Position numbers and translations under genes: made by a program
In this document: one piece after another, positions 45,608 to 53,535 of the stretch
How the letters are laid out: each line of letters begins with the position of its first letter
How positions within the stretch are numbered: the first letter of the stretch is position 1
Assembly: GCF_000241265.1 (NCBI RefSeq)
Contig: NZ_BAEE01000056.1
Location: 1 to 64,000, forward strand
DNA length: 64,000 nt
DNA from: Gordonia araii NBRC 100433
GTDB taxonomy: Bacteria > Actinomycetota > Actinomycetes > Mycobacteriales > Mycobacteriaceae
Direction: 5' to 3'
Notes under the pieces: model-generated
Databases searched by the model: none
Told to the model about the DNA's origin: nothing
What the model saw: the letters and a program-made list of their open reading frames with translations, nothing else

Positions 45608-46225
45608 TCAGCCGGCGTAGCGGTCGAGCCGTGCCGAAAGGCGGGGCGCGAGTTCCCCGTCGACGAGGCGTTCCTCGACGTAGGCGAAGGCGCCGTCCTC
45701 GGCCAGCCCGTAGAGGCGCTTGGCGCCGTGTAGCTTGGGTGCGGATGCGGAGCTGACGAGGGCGTCGGTCGCCACTTCCCACGCGGTCTGCGACAGCGGC
45801 TTGCCGTAGAAGAGTTCGATCGACCCTTCGGCATGTGCGACGAGGAGTTCGATGGAATCGTCTTCGCTGATTCGCCAATAGCCCGTCTCGCGGAAGAGTG
45901 GCGCGATGAATTCGCCGCGGTTGTCGACGGTCCACGAGCGTGTCTGCCAGTTGAGGAAATTCTGGCCGTCGTGGCTGACGATGATTTGCTCGGCGTAGGT
46001 GAGGTCGTCGCCGTCGTCACCGAGTCCGTGGCCGACACCTGAGCCGCGCCATACGCCGACCATGGGTAGCAGGGCGAGGAGACCGGGGTGCAGGTCGGCT
46101 CCCTCGCGGAGATTCGCGGTATCCGCGGGCAGCGGAAGATCTCCCCACGCGGGGAGGTTGCGAGACCCGGTGGTCTCTGCGATCGAGGCTGCTTGCTCGA
46201 TCGCTTCGTTGCCCGAGCGCGTCAC
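45608..46225 (-). CDS. FABP/nitrobindin-like beta-barrel protein (Rv0813c-like)
   Basis: This 205-residue protein starts at GTG 46225, overlapping the TGA of the small peptide gene upstream. It has the nitrobindin/DUF1794 signature G-x-W-x-G-x-G as GVWRGSG (about 55-61) and the strands typical of a ten-stranded barrel. A His near the C-terminus (KLHGAKRLYGL) may be the axial haem ligand known in nitrobindins, but the M. tuberculosis counterpart Rv0813c is described as fatty-acid-binding-protein-like. Haem binding is therefore uncertain. Position matches Rv0813c, though the cyd operon is inserted next to it. Ligand unknown. Confidence 0.78.
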   Translation of the reverse strand: MTRSGNEAIEQAASIAETTGSRNLPAWGDLPLPADTANLREGADLHPGLLALLPMVGVWRGSGVGHGLGDDGDDLTYAEQIIVSHDGQNFLNWQTRSWTVDNRGEFIAPLFRETGYWRISEDDSIELLVAHAEGSIELFYGKPLSQTAWEVATDALVSSASAPKLHGAKRLYGLAEDGAFAYVEERLVDGELAPRLSARLDRYAG

Positions 46226-46320
46226 GACTCGTCGTTGATGAGGCGGTAGATGGCGTAGAGGCCGAACCAGGTGATCAGGATCGAGCACAGGACCAACAGC
46301 GCTGTAAAGAAGTGTTCCAC
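46222..46320 (-). CDS. 32-residue single-helix membrane peptide coupled to the FABP-like gene
   Basis: A GTG at 46320 opens a 32-codon frame whose TGA (46224-46222) overlaps the GTG of the FABP/nitrobindin-like gene (GTGA). The peptide is one hydrophobic helix (FFTALLVLCSILITWFGLYA) followed by IYRLINDES. Coding potential is supported by the precise stop/start coupling and the hydrophobic composition, which differs from random GC-rich frames. It may anchor or regulate its partner; function unknown. Confidence 0.6.
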   Translation of the reverse strand: MEHFFTALLVLCSILITWFGLYAIYRLINDES

Positions 46321-46386
46321 GAGTCCGATTCTAGCGGGTGGGCACGACGGTGACGGTGGCGGTGTTGCTGACTGATGTTCGCGTTC

Positions 46387-47340
46387 TCAGCGCAGGGATG
46401 CCAGCCGGCTGCGCATCCGGGCGATGCCGATCGGTAGCCGGCCGGCGCGGGCGAAACGGTCGGGCGGAACGTCGGTTGTGATCGTCGTCGGTACGTCGGC
46501 GTCGTAGAGCACGTCGATGAGATGCACGAATCGTTGGGCGGCCTCGCGGTCGGCTCGCGCGAGATCGGGGACGGCGCGGATGGTCCAACTCGCGTGGCGC
46601 CGGGCCAACGCCAAGTAGTCGGTGGCGCTCAGCGCGCGTCCGCAGATCTCGTCGAAGTCGACGCCGAGGTGCGACGGCGACGATTCCCAAGCGCGCAGCG
46701 ACCGGCTTCCGACGTCGATCGATACTCCGTCGCTGGGACCGGCGCTTTCGCACACTTCCCACCGGCCCGCGGCGAAACCGGTCCGCCGACCGCCCGTCGT
46801 GCGGTAGTCGATGCCAGCGTCCAAGTCGACGATGATGCACGTGCGTTCGATGAGTTCGATGGCCGGCCGAAACGTGTCGTGGAACAACGGGTTCGGCATG
46901 AGTTCGGACGGGCGGTCGTTGGAGGTGATCACCAGCCGGACACCGCGTTGGACGACGCTATCGATCAGGTTGTGCAGGAAGATGCCGTCGGCGGGGTCGT
47001 CGACGTGGAGTTCGTCGAAGCAGAGCACGTCGGCGCCGCCGAGGAAGCGGTCGATCGCGGCGGCCAGTCCGCCGTGCTCCCGGATCAGAAGGTGGAGGTC
47101 GCGGATGAACTCGTGCCAGTGGGCGCGAACGACGGCACCGCGGGGACAGCAGTCGACGTAGGCATCGAGCAGAGCGGTCTTTCCACGTCCGGCCGGCCCG
47201 GTGAGGTAGACGTTCGCCGAGTCCGCGAGCACGTCGCAGGCGTTGCGCTGCGAGTCGTCGAGCGCGAGGCGACTTGCCGCGATCAGGGTGGCTGTCTCGA
47301 CATTGACGGCTGACGCGGATCGTTGTCGTGATCGACGCAC
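46387..47340 (-). CDS. zapE: ZapE/AFG1-like P-loop ATPase
   Basis: The 317-residue product has Walker A GPAGRGKT (about 48-55) and Walker B VLCFDELHVDD (about 104-114), followed by LVITSNDRP sensor 1 and the RFxxLI-type C-terminal region, as in AFG1/ZapE ATPases. These act in cell division or protein quality control. I choose the GTG at 47340 since AGGAGG lies six bases before it; the ATG at 47358 lies inside the palindrome, which would make the operator coding. It is divergent from a TetR-family gene. Confidence 0.82.
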   Translation of the reverse strand: MRRSRQRSASAVNVETATLIAASRLALDDSQRNACDVLADSANVYLTGPAGRGKTALLDAYVDCCPRGAVVRAHWHEFIRDLHLLIREHGGLAAAIDRFLGGADVLCFDELHVDDPADGIFLHNLIDSVVQRGVRLVITSNDRPSELMPNPLFHDTFRPAIELIERTCIIVDLDAGIDYRTTGGRRTGFAAGRWEVCESAGPSDGVSIDVGSRSLRAWESSPSHLGVDFDEICGRALSATDYLALARRHASWTIRAVPDLARADREAAQRFVHLIDVLYDADVPTTITTDVPPDRFARAGRLPIGIARMRSRLASLR

Positions 47341-47354
47341 TGCGGGCCTCCTTC

Positions 47355-47382
47355 GCATTCCTCTATGATTATAGAGGAATGC
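47355..47382. promoter_or_regulatory. Perfect 12-bp palindrome between zapE and the TetR regulator
   Basis: GCATTCCTCTAT (47355-47366) and ATAGAGGAATGC (47371-47382) are exact inverse complements around GATT. The site lies between divergent genes, one of which is a TetR-family regulator starting about 15 bases further on. It is a strong candidate for that regulator's operator and would control both genes. Confidence 0.75.
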
Positions 47383-47396
47383 GGTATGATCTGGCT

Positions 47397-47951
47397 GTGA
47401 CCCGTACCGACCGTCGCCGGCTCATCGCCGACGCAGCGCTGGACCTCGCGGCGACCGGCGGCAATCACGCGATCACCCACCAGACGATCGACCGGCACCT
47501 CGAATTGCCGAAAGGGTCGACCTCGTACTACTTCCGAACGCGGGGGGCCCTCGTCGGGGCCGCGGCTGAACGGCTTGTGGCACGTTCGCGGGAAGCCTTC
47601 GCCAGCCACCTCGCCAAGCACGGCGAGACGCCGGTCGATGTGATCGCCGGCTACCTGCTCGACCTGACCGTCGGACGGCGATCTGACGTTCTCGCCCGCC
47701 AAGCGCTGCTGTTGGATCCGACCGTGTCGGCGGTGACACGGGAGCGTCTTCTGGGATGTCTGTTCTCGACCGAGTCGGCCCGCTCGTTGATGACGGCATC
47801 GGGTTCATCGTCGCCCGATCGCGATGCCGAGCGGCTACTGATGCTGCTCGAAGGCATCGCTTTCACCCTGACGCACCGAGGTATCGACGCCAGAACCGGA
47901 AAAGCCGAGATCCGTGCGCAGCTAGGTGCCGCGTTCCCGGAATTGGTGTGA
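47397..47951 (+). CDS. TetR-family transcriptional regulator
   Basis: From the GTG at 47397 the product is 184 residues. The N-terminal helix-turn-helix spans about residues 5-50 (RRRLIADAALDLAATGG then ITHQTIDRHLELPKGSTSYY), where the recognition helix and STSYYF are typical of the family. The C-terminal ligand domain is short. An ATG at 47379 inside the palindrome is an alternative start. It is divergent from the zapE-like gene and probably autoregulated via the palindrome at 47355-47382. The effector is unknown. Confidence 0.8.
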   Translation: MTRTDRRRLIADAALDLAATGGNHAITHQTIDRHLELPKGSTSYYFRTRGALVGAAAERLVARSREAFASHLAKHGETPVDVIAGYLLDLTVGRRSDVLARQALLLDPTVSAVTRERLLGCLFSTESARSLMTASGSSSPDRDAERLLMLLEGIAFTLTHRGIDARTGKAEIRAQLGAAFPELV

Positions 47952-47969
47952 GCGACCGGAACCGGAGCC

Positions 47970-48737
47970 TCAGAAGTCGCCGTGCCGGCCCGCCCCGTCG
48001 CGAAACCGCTCGGCGCCCTCGACGGTTTCCCCGCTGGCGACAACGCCCAGACCGCCGCGAAACTCCGCGCGCATCGCCTCGTCGAACTCCAGGCCCCACT
48101 GGCCGTAGGCGCTCGCGCGGTCGGCGAGCATGCACGCCTGCGGGAAGCCGGCGATCTCTGCGGCGAGCGACTGTGCCGCGGCCAGCGCCGTTCCCGGGTC
48201 GACGACTCGGTTGGCCAATCCCATCGCGAATGCCTCGTCGGCGGTGACCGCGCGCCCGGTCAGGATGAGATCGAGTGCTCGTCCTTGACCGACGATCCGC
48301 GGTAGTCGGACGGTTCCGCCGTCGATCAGCGGCACGCCGAAACGTCGGCAGAACACGCCGACGATGGCGTCGGACGCCATCACCCGCAGGTCGGCGAGCA
48401 GTGCGAGTTCCAGTCCACCGGCCACGGCATGGCCTTCGATGGCGGCGATCAACGGCTTTGCCAAGCGCATGCGGCTCGGGCCCATCGGGGCGTCGCCGTC
48501 TTCGGTGAGCTGATTACGCCGCTCACCGCCCTCGGCCACCGCGACCAGGTCGGCTCCGGCGCAGAATGTGCCCTCGGCGCCGGTCAGAACGGCGACACGG
48601 GCGTCATCGTCGGCCTCGAACTCTCGCAACGCGTTGGCGAGAGCGTCGGCGGTCGGGCGGTCGACGGCGTTGCGGACCTCCGGACGGTTCAGCGTGATCG
48701 TCGTGACGGGGCCGTCGTGCGCGACTGTGACATTCAT
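47970..48737 (-). CDS. Enoyl-CoA hydratase/crotonase-family protein
   Basis: The 255-residue crotonase has oxyanion segments TFCAGADL (near 57) and GHAVAGGLELALLADLRV (near 101-118), and the GVPLIDGGTVRLPRIVG segment. The usual catalytic Glu pair is changed: the position after GVPLID reads GGTVRL. Activity is therefore uncertain; it may be an isomerase or hydrolase-type member. It is convergent with the TetR gene, 18 bases apart, and divergent from the SMR exporter and its riboswitch. There is no link to steroid operators. Confidence 0.75.
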   Translation of the reverse strand: MNVTVAHDGPVTTITLNRPEVRNAVDRPTADALANALREFEADDDARVAVLTGAEGTFCAGADLVAVAEGGERRNQLTEDGDAPMGPSRMRLAKPLIAAIEGHAVAGGLELALLADLRVMASDAIVGVFCRRFGVPLIDGGTVRLPRIVGQGRALDLILTGRAVTADEAFAMGLANRVVDPGTALAAAQSLAAEIAGFPQACMLADRASAYGQWGLEFDEAMRAEFRGGLGVVASGETVEGAERFRDGAGRHGDF

Positions 48738-48784
48738 ATTGGCGGAGACTAGTTGCTAGGGTCGATGTTGTCAGTGAACTGACA

Positions 48785-48828
48785 CCCGGACGAGGGGCAC
48801 CGTACCCGGCCAGCGACAAGACGGCGCC
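48785..48828 (+). ncRNA. Guanidine-III riboswitch (ykkC-III)
   Basis: The stretch has the conserved sequence blocks of guanidine-III RNAs in order: CCCGGACGAGG (48785-48795), CACCGTACCCGG (48798-48809), and ACAAGACGGCGCC (48816-48828). GGCACCG can pair with CGGCGCC as the second stem, and the pseudoknot class is consistent with it. It lies just before the ribosome site (GAGGT near 48832) and the start codon of an SMR exporter, the classic guanidinium-exporter context. Guanidine would be expected to expose the ribosome site and switch translation on. Confidence 0.9.
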
Positions 48829-48841
48829 GACGAGGTGTCAC

Positions 48842-49156
48842 ATGGCTTGGCTGATCTTGGTCGTCTCAGGAGTGTTGGAAGCAATCTGGGCGACGGCGTT
48901 GGGACGTTCGGACGGATTCACGCGCGCCGCGCCGACCGCAGTGTTCGCGGTGGCGCTGATCGCGTCGATGGGTGGGCTCGCGTACGCGATGCGCAGCCTC
49001 CCGACGGGGACGAGCTACGCCGTCTGGGTGGGTATCGGTGCGGTACTCACCGTCGCGTACGGCATGGTCAGCGGCGACGAGCCGGCGTCGGTGATGCGCG
49101 TGGTGCTCATCCTGGTGATCGTCGGCTGCATCGTCGGGCTGAAGCTGGTCGGATAG
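48842..49156 (+). CDS. gdx: SMR-family guanidinium exporter
   Basis: This is a 104-residue, four-helix small multidrug resistance protein. The essential membrane Glu is E13 (VLEAIWATALG), and the GTSYAVWVGIGAV segment (about 57-69) is the SMR signature. The W-A-T motif and a guanidine-III riboswitch directly upstream place it with Gdx (formerly SugE) guanidinium/proton exchangers and not with broad drug pumps of the EmrE type. A single gene suffices because the protein forms antiparallel homodimers. A stem-loop follows at 49208-49240. Confidence 0.9.
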   Translation: MAWLILVVSGVLEAIWATALGRSDGFTRAAPTAVFAVALIASMGGLAYAMRSLPTGTSYAVWVGIGAVLTVAYGMVSGDEPASVMRVVLILVIVGCIVGLKLVG

Positions 49157-49164
49157 CGCGAGCC

Positions 49165-49200
49165 GGGCACGGTCGGCGGGAATGTGGGCACGGTCGGCGA
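49165..49200. repeat. Family A repeat, two units, inverted
   Basis: GGGCACGGTCGGCGGGAATGT and the next GGGCACGGTCGGCG are 21 nt apart and are the reverse complement of the 45363-45480 family A units. This shows that the element is dispersed. Confidence 0.75.
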
Positions 49201-49207
49201 AACGAGG

Positions 49208-49240
49208 CAGGCCCCGCACCGATGAACGGTACGGGGCCTG
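49208..49240. terminator. Stem-loop after the guanidinium exporter
   Basis: CAGGCCCCG (49208-49216) pairs exactly with CGGGGCCTG (49232-49240) around a 15-nt loop. It follows gdx by about 50 bases and may terminate it. There is no T-run. Confidence 0.65.
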
Positions 49241-49270
49241 GCCCGATCGGTTGCCTTGCCACGGCGAAGC

Positions 49271-49365
49271 GCCTCGCTAATGCGACGCCGCCTCGCTAAT
49301 GCGACGCCGCCTCGCTAATGCGAAGCAGCCTCGCTAATGCGACGCAGTCTCGCTGTTTGCGACCT
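49271..49365. repeat. 19-nt tandem repeat running into the end of sseC
   Basis: Units GCCTCGCTAATGCGACGCC (or close variants) start every 19 bases at 49271, 49290, 49309 and 49328, with a degenerate fifth at 49347. A sixth, weaker one would overlap the stop of the convergent sseC gene. Confidence 0.85.
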
Positions 49366-49371
49366 GCGTCG

Positions 49372-49677
49372 CTACTTGGCGACCGTGATGGTGTGGGTGT
49401 GGACGCCCGGGCCCTCCGGCGTGACGATCACGTCGCCGTTGCCGATCGAGCTGAGCGCACGCAACGTCCACGTGCCCGGAGCGGCGAAGAACCGGAAGTC
49501 ACCGGTGCCGCTGGTCACGACCTCGGCGGTGAACTCACCGGTCGAGTCGAGCAGGCGCACGAACGCCCCGGGCACCGGTGCGCCGCTGGAGTCGGTGACC
49601 TGCCCGGTCAGGACGGTCTCCTTCTCCACGTCGACGCCGGCCGGCAATTGCTGGCCCTGTTTTGGTGCTGCACACAT
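49372..49677 (-). CDS. sseC: DUF1416 protein, SseC-like
   Basis: The 101-residue protein, starting at ATG 49677 two bases after the cysA2 stop, matches the actinobacterial SseC/DUF1416 family that always accompanies the thiosulfate sulfurtransferase. It has a transthyretin-like or CNA-B-type beta fold, with VTDSSGAPVPGAFVRLLDS (about 27-45) and GDFRFFAAPGTWTLRAL (about 60-76). The exact role in sulfur transfer is unknown. Two genes, cysA2-sseC, form an operon behind a poly-cysteine leader peptide. Confidence 0.87.
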   Translation of the reverse strand: MCAAPKQGQQLPAGVDVEKETVLTGQVTDSSGAPVPGAFVRLLDSTGEFTAEVVTSGTGDFRFFAAPGTWTLRALSSIGNGDVIVTPEGPGVHTHTITVAK

Positions 49678-49679
49678 GG

Positions 49680-50519
49680 TTAAGCGCCCTCTCCAAGCTC
49701 GACCGGAACGCCGACCAGCGAGCCGTACTCGGTCCAGCTGCCGTCGTAGTTCTTGACATTCTCGTGGCCCAGCAGCTCCTGCAGCACGAACCAGGTGTGG
49801 CTGGAGCGCTCGCCGATGCGGCAGTAGGCGATGGTCTCCTTCTGACCGTCCAGACCCGCCTCCTTGTACAGCTCGGTCAGCTCGTCGTCGCTCTTGAACG
49901 TGCCGTCCTCGTTGGCGGCCTTGCTCCACGGCACGTTGATCGCTCCGGGGATGTGGCCGGGCACCTGGCTCTGCTCCTGCGGGAGGTGGGCCGGGGCCAG
50001 GATCTTGCCGCTGAACTCGTCAGGGCTACGCACGTCGACGAGGTTCTTGACGCCGATGGCCTCGACGACCTCGTCGCGGAAGGCGCGGATGGCGTTGTCG
50101 GGCGAGGCCGCGGTGTAGGTGGTGGCCGCACGGCTGACCGCGTCGGTGCTCAGCGGACGACCGTCGAGCTCCCACTTCTTGCGGCCGCCGTCGAGCAGCT
50201 TCACGTCCTGGTGGCCGTACAGCTTGAAGTACCAGTACGCGTAGGCGGCGAACCAGTTGTTGTTGCCGCCGTAGAGCACGACGGTGTCGTCATTGGCGAT
50301 GCCCCGCTCGGACAGGAGCTTGGCGAACTGCTCGGCGTTGACGAAGTCGCGGCGGACCGGATCCTGCAGGTCGGCCTTCCAGTCGATCTTCACGGCGCCG
50401 GGGATGTGCCCGCCGTCGTAGGCGGAGGTGTCTTCGTCGACCTCGACGAAAACGACCTTGTCGGTGTTGAGATTCTGCTCAGCCCAATCGGCGCTGACCA
50501 GGACATCGGAGCGTGCCAT
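49680..50519 (-). CDS. cysA2: Thiosulfate sulfurtransferase (rhodanese), CysA2/SseA type
   Basis: This 279-residue protein has two rhodanese domains. The catalytic Cys is in the second, in the loop YCRIGERSSHTWF (about 230-242), as in mycobacterial CysA2/CysA3. It transfers sulfane sulfur from thiosulfate to cyanide or other thiols. The start is ATG at 50519, with AAAGGGAA upstream. Leader peptide and attenuator elements lie in the 180 bases before it. It precedes sseC, as Rv0815c precedes Rv0814c. Confidence 0.92.
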   Translation of the reverse strand: MARSDVLVSADWAEQNLNTDKVVFVEVDEDTSAYDGGHIPGAVKIDWKADLQDPVRRDFVNAEQFAKLLSERGIANDDTVVLYGGNNNWFAAYAYWYFKLYGHQDVKLLDGGRKKWELDGRPLSTDAVSRAATTYTAASPDNAIRAFRDEVVEAIGVKNLVDVRSPDEFSGKILAPAHLPQEQSQVPGHIPGAINVPWSKAANEDGTFKSDDELTELYKEAGLDGQKETIAYCRIGERSSHTWFVLQELLGHENVKNYDGSWTEYGSLVGVPVELGEGA

Positions 50520-50672
50520 GGTGGTTCCCTTTCACATGGTTGGAAAATCATCGGGGGAGTGGAACCAGAAGGTTCCTCGGGGGTGATGACGGCCGTGCCG
50601 AAACGGAATCCGGATATCTCCGGCCGTGGGAACACGAGAAGTCTTGATCAGAATCCGCTGCCGCCATCTTCA

Positions 50673-50696
50673 GGTGGTGGCGCGTGGGCGACCACC
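50673..50696 (-). promoter_or_regulatory. Stem-loop just after the cysteine leader peptide
   Basis: GGTGGT (50673-50678) pairs with ACCACC (50691-50696), three bases downstream of the leader stop on the minus strand. A ribosome stalled on the Cys codons would cover the approach to this stem. A further hairpin (GGAACC-N4-GGTTCC type) occurs closer to cysA2. Together they are candidates for attenuator structures. Confidence 0.45.
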
Positions 50697-50698
50697 GT

Positions 50699-50779
50699 CT
50701 AGCGACAGCAACAGGCCGCGAAACGACAGAAGTCGATCGCGTAGCGGCGAGTGAGCATCAGCTCTCGGCCTGTTTGCAT
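50699..50779 (-). CDS. Poly-cysteine leader peptide upstream of cysA2-sseC
   Basis: A 26-codon frame from ATG 50779 to TAG encodes a peptide that begins MQTGRELMLTRR and ends FCRFAACCCR, with four Cys in the last ten codons. Peptides of this type, MLTRR-then-Cys-tract, precede cysteine and sulfur operons in mycobacteria. There, slow reading of the Cys codons under cysteine shortage relieves attenuation of the downstream genes. The second ATG (50758) could also start. The gene lies 180 bases upstream of cysA2. Confidence 0.85.
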   Translation of the reverse strand: MQTGRELMLTRRYAIDFCRFAACCCR

Positions 50780-50810
50780 GCCACGACCATACAACAGTGC
50801 GTGACGATGT

Positions 50811-51731
50811 TCAGAACTGGTCTGGTGCGACGGTCAGGCGCGCGGCCTTACCGCTGATCAGAACGTCGCTGCCGGCGCTGTTGGCGGTCGTCGGCACCAC
50901 GCCCCACGGCAGCCGCGGAAACGGGACGCGGCTGCTGAAGCGCTGGAGCACAGCCCGGCGGTGCTGAGGCGCGACGTCGGCGCGGGCATGTTCTTCGGGT
51001 CCGGTGTAGAAGTCCGTCGCCGTGATCACCAGATCACCGTCGACGACGGACAGGTCGACGGTGACGCTCACGCGGACGCGCTCCCCGTCGAACTTCTGGG
51101 CCGACGGGGGGTATCGCGAGTCGGTGCGCGGGCTGGGCCGATGCGGGGGCAGCGACACGGTGCCGGTGAGCAGGACACCCGACGAGCGTTCGAGGAGACC
51201 GTCGCCGGGGCCGCCGCCACCGGCTCGGTCCGTCGGTGCGGGCGTGTTCACCGCGAGATCGGTGATATCGAGCATCCGCCCCAGATTCACCGAGTCGAGC
51301 TTCGCGTAGGCCTGCACGTCGCGCAGGTTCACCGGCGCCCAGCCGTGCCAGCGGTGCGCGGCGTCGGCGCGAATGCCGCCGGCCTGTACGCCCAGCTCGG
51401 CCCAGCAGGTGGTCGTGGCGCAGGTCTGAGGCACCCCGCGCAGGTCGGCCGGCCCCCCGACCGCGATGCCGCGAGCCGTGATGGTCAGGCCGGGGAAGTC
51501 ACCGCGGCGCGCGTGCGTCGAATACGGGAAACCGCCGAGGGTCACCTCCGGTTCGAACACGACGCGCGGTGCCGAGCGCAAGGCCGTGGCCAGCTCGCGC
51601 TCGCTGCGCGCCGCTCGCAAGGTGTCCACAGTCACCAATGCCCCCAAAACCGCGATGACCAGGCCAAATACGGCAATTGCGACGATTCTGCCACGACGTG
51701 GCGAGTCGGCGATGTGAACTACGGGTGTCAT
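50811..51731 (-). CDS. lmeA: DUF2993 protein, LmeA-like
   Basis: The 306-residue protein starts at ATG 51731 (MTPVVHIADSPRRGR), with one N-terminal membrane anchor (about 16-36) and an exported DUF2993 domain. In mycobacteria LmeA (Rv0817c) is a periplasmic factor that supports elongation of the lipomannan mannan chain. It is flanked by glnR and cysA2 in the same order as there, apart from a missing thioredoxin-like gene. The Gly-rich patch DRAGGGGPGDGLL in the middle is probably a loop. The earlier in-frame start is not supported because it runs across the promoter. Confidence 0.82.
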   Translation of the reverse strand: MTPVVHIADSPRRGRIVAIAVFGLVIAVLGALVTVDTLRAARSERELATALRSAPRVVFEPEVTLGGFPYSTHARRGDFPGLTITARGIAVGGPADLRGVPQTCATTTCWAELGVQAGGIRADAAHRWHGWAPVNLRDVQAYAKLDSVNLGRMLDITDLAVNTPAPTDRAGGGGPGDGLLERSSGVLLTGTVSLPPHRPSPRTDSRYPPSAQKFDGERVRVSVTVDLSVVDGDLVITATDFYTGPEEHARADVAPQHRRAVLQRFSSRVPFPRLPWGVVPTTANSAGSDVLISGKAARLTVAPDQF

Positions 51732-51850
51732 CAGCGTTATTCTGTCATCTAACCCCGCTGCCGCCGTCGTCAGTGTGAGCGTCTTTCGACGACGCTCCTG
51801 ACCTCGTCGCCGACGTCCTGAAACGCGGTGACCCAAGCAGAAGCGGAGCT

Positions 51851-52597
51851 GTGATGGACCTGTTGCTCCTGACCTCCCACCCCGATCCGGGGTCGGTCCT
51901 GCCCTCCCTGTCCCTATTGGCGCATACCGTGCGCGACGCCCCGGCCGACGTCTCGGCCCTCCTGACTACCGAATCGGCCCACGCGGTGCTCGTCGATGCC
52001 CGCACCGATCTCGCCGCCGCGCGAAATCTGTGTCGCCTGCTGTCGAGCACCGCGTCGGTTCCGGTGGTCGCCGTGCTGACCGAGGGCGGGCTGATCGCGG
52101 TCAACGCCGAATGGAATCTCGATGATTTCCTCCTCGCCGAAATCGGACCGGCCGAGCTGGACGCGCGTCTGCGGATGCTCACCGCGCGACGGGTCAGCGT
52201 GCGGCCCGAGGAGCACACGTCGACGCTGACGCTGGGCGCCGTCACCATCGACGAGGAGACGTACACGGCACGGTTGCGCGGCAAGCCGATGGATCTGACG
52301 TACAAGGAATTCGAACTCCTCAAGTACCTCATCGCGCATGCCGGCCGCGTGTTCACCCGCGCCCAGCTGCTGCACGAGGTGTGGGGCTACGACTACTTCG
52401 GCGGCACTCGCACGGTGGATGTCCACGTTCGCCGTTTGCGCGCCAAGCTCGGACCCGACCACGAAACACTCATCGGGACCGTCCGCAACGTCGGGTACAA
52501 GGCGGTGCGCCCGGCTCGGGGACGAAGCGCCGATGACGCCGACGAGGGCTTCGAGCCCGACGATGAGATACTCGACGAACAGGCCGCCGCACCGTAG
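51851..52597 (+). CDS. glnR: GlnR-like response-regulator transcription factor
   Basis: This is a winged-helix regulator of about 248 residues (GTG at 51851 or ATG at 51854). The N-terminal receiver (about 1-115) is atypical, with VLVDARTD near 45-52 where the phospho-acceptor would be, in line with GlnR proteins that are not phosphorylated. The C-terminal OmpR/PhoB DNA-binding domain (about 130-225) contains [20 protein letters not shown] and [13 protein letters not shown]. GlnR controls nitrogen assimilation. Its position next to mshD matches Rv0818. Confidence 0.85.
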   Translation: MMDLLLLTSHPDPGSVLPSLSLLAHTVRDAPADVSALLTTESAHAVLVDARTDLAAARNLCRLLSSTASVPVVAVLTEGGLIAVNAEWNLDDFLLAEIGPAELDARLRMLTARRVSVRPEEHTSTLTLGAVTIDEETYTARLRGKPMDLTYKEFELLKYLIAHAGRVFTRAQLLHEVWGYDYFGGTRTVDVHVRRLRAKLGPDHETLIGTVRNVGYKAVRPARGRSADDADEGFEPDDEILDEQAAAP

Positions 52598-52623
52598 CGA
52601 GCCCTCGACCGGAAGGCCCGTCC

Positions 52624-53535
52624 GTGACCGATATCGCCGCGCAGCGGGCCCTGTCCGACGACGAGCAGCGGGCGGTGCGGGCCATCGTCGCGGCAGCGCA
52701 GGCCGTCGACGGGGTGGAGCCGCTCGGTGAGGCGCCGATGTCCGCGCTCGGCTCGACCGCTCCAGCGGTTACCCATCTTCTAGCTGTCGCCGACGGGGAG
52801 ATCCGCGGCTACGCGTCGGTGCTGCCCGGCCGCGACGGCGAGCCGGCGATGGCCGAAGCGGTCGTCGTACCGGCGGCGCGAGAGCACGGAATCGGCACGG
52901 AATTGATCCGCCGCGCGCTCGCCACGGCCGACGGGTCCTGCCGCGTCTGGGCGCACGGCGACCTTCCCGCGGCCCGGGCGGTCGCCGCACACTTGGGGCT
53001 GGTGCCGCGCCGCGAGCTCCTCCAGCTCCGCCGGGACGTGGGGCCCGGTGCCGCGCCCTTGCCTCCGCTGCCGGCGCGTTCGGATGTCGTGCTGCGCACC
53101 TACGAGGGGACGGCCGACGACGCGGAGATCCTGCGCGTCAACAACGCGGCTTTCGACTGGCATCCCGAGCAGGGCGGCTGGACGGTCGATCAGATCGCCG
53201 AGCGCACCGGTGCCGGCTGGTTCGACCCGGCCGGCGTCTTCGTCGCCGTCGACGCGGGGTCGCAGCGCCTGCTTGGCTTCCACTGGACGAAGGTGCACGG
53301 CCCCGACCTCGGCGAGGTGTACATCGTGGGCGTCGACCCCGACGCCCAGGGCCGGGGGCTGGGCAATCACCTGACGCTGGCGGGGCTGCACTACCTGGCC
53401 GAGCGCGTGCCGACGGTGAATCTGTACGTCGAGGGCGACAACACGGCGGCACTGCGGACCTACGAGGGGCTCGGATTCGAGCGGTACCGCGCCGACGTGG
53501 CCTACGGCCGGTCCGGCGAAGGGAATGAAGGCTAG
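52624..53535 (+). CDS. mshD: Mycothiol synthase
   Basis: The 303-residue MshD acetylates the cysteine amine of Cys-GlcN-Ins in the last step of mycothiol synthesis. Two GNAT domains are present: a degenerate first one (about 10-140) and a second (about 150-303) with [13 protein letters not shown] (acetyl-CoA loop) and [20 protein letters not shown]. The start is GTG at 52624. It confirms an actinobacterial host. It is convergent with phoU and overlaps its stop by four bases. A phoT-type ABC gene found here in M. tuberculosis is absent. Confidence 0.93.
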   Translation: MTDIAAQRALSDDEQRAVRAIVAAAQAVDGVEPLGEAPMSALGSTAPAVTHLLAVADGEIRGYASVLPGRDGEPAMAEAVVVPAAREHGIGTELIRRALATADGSCRVWAHGDLPAARAVAAHLGLVPRRELLQLRRDVGPGAAPLPPLPARSDVVLRTYEGTADDAEILRVNNAAFDWHPEQGGWTVDQIAERTGAGWFDPAGVFVAVDAGSQRLLGFHWTKVHGPDLGEVYIVGVDPDAQGRGLGNHLTLAGLHYLAERVPTVNLYVEGDNTAALRTYEGLGFERYRADVAYGRSGEGNEG

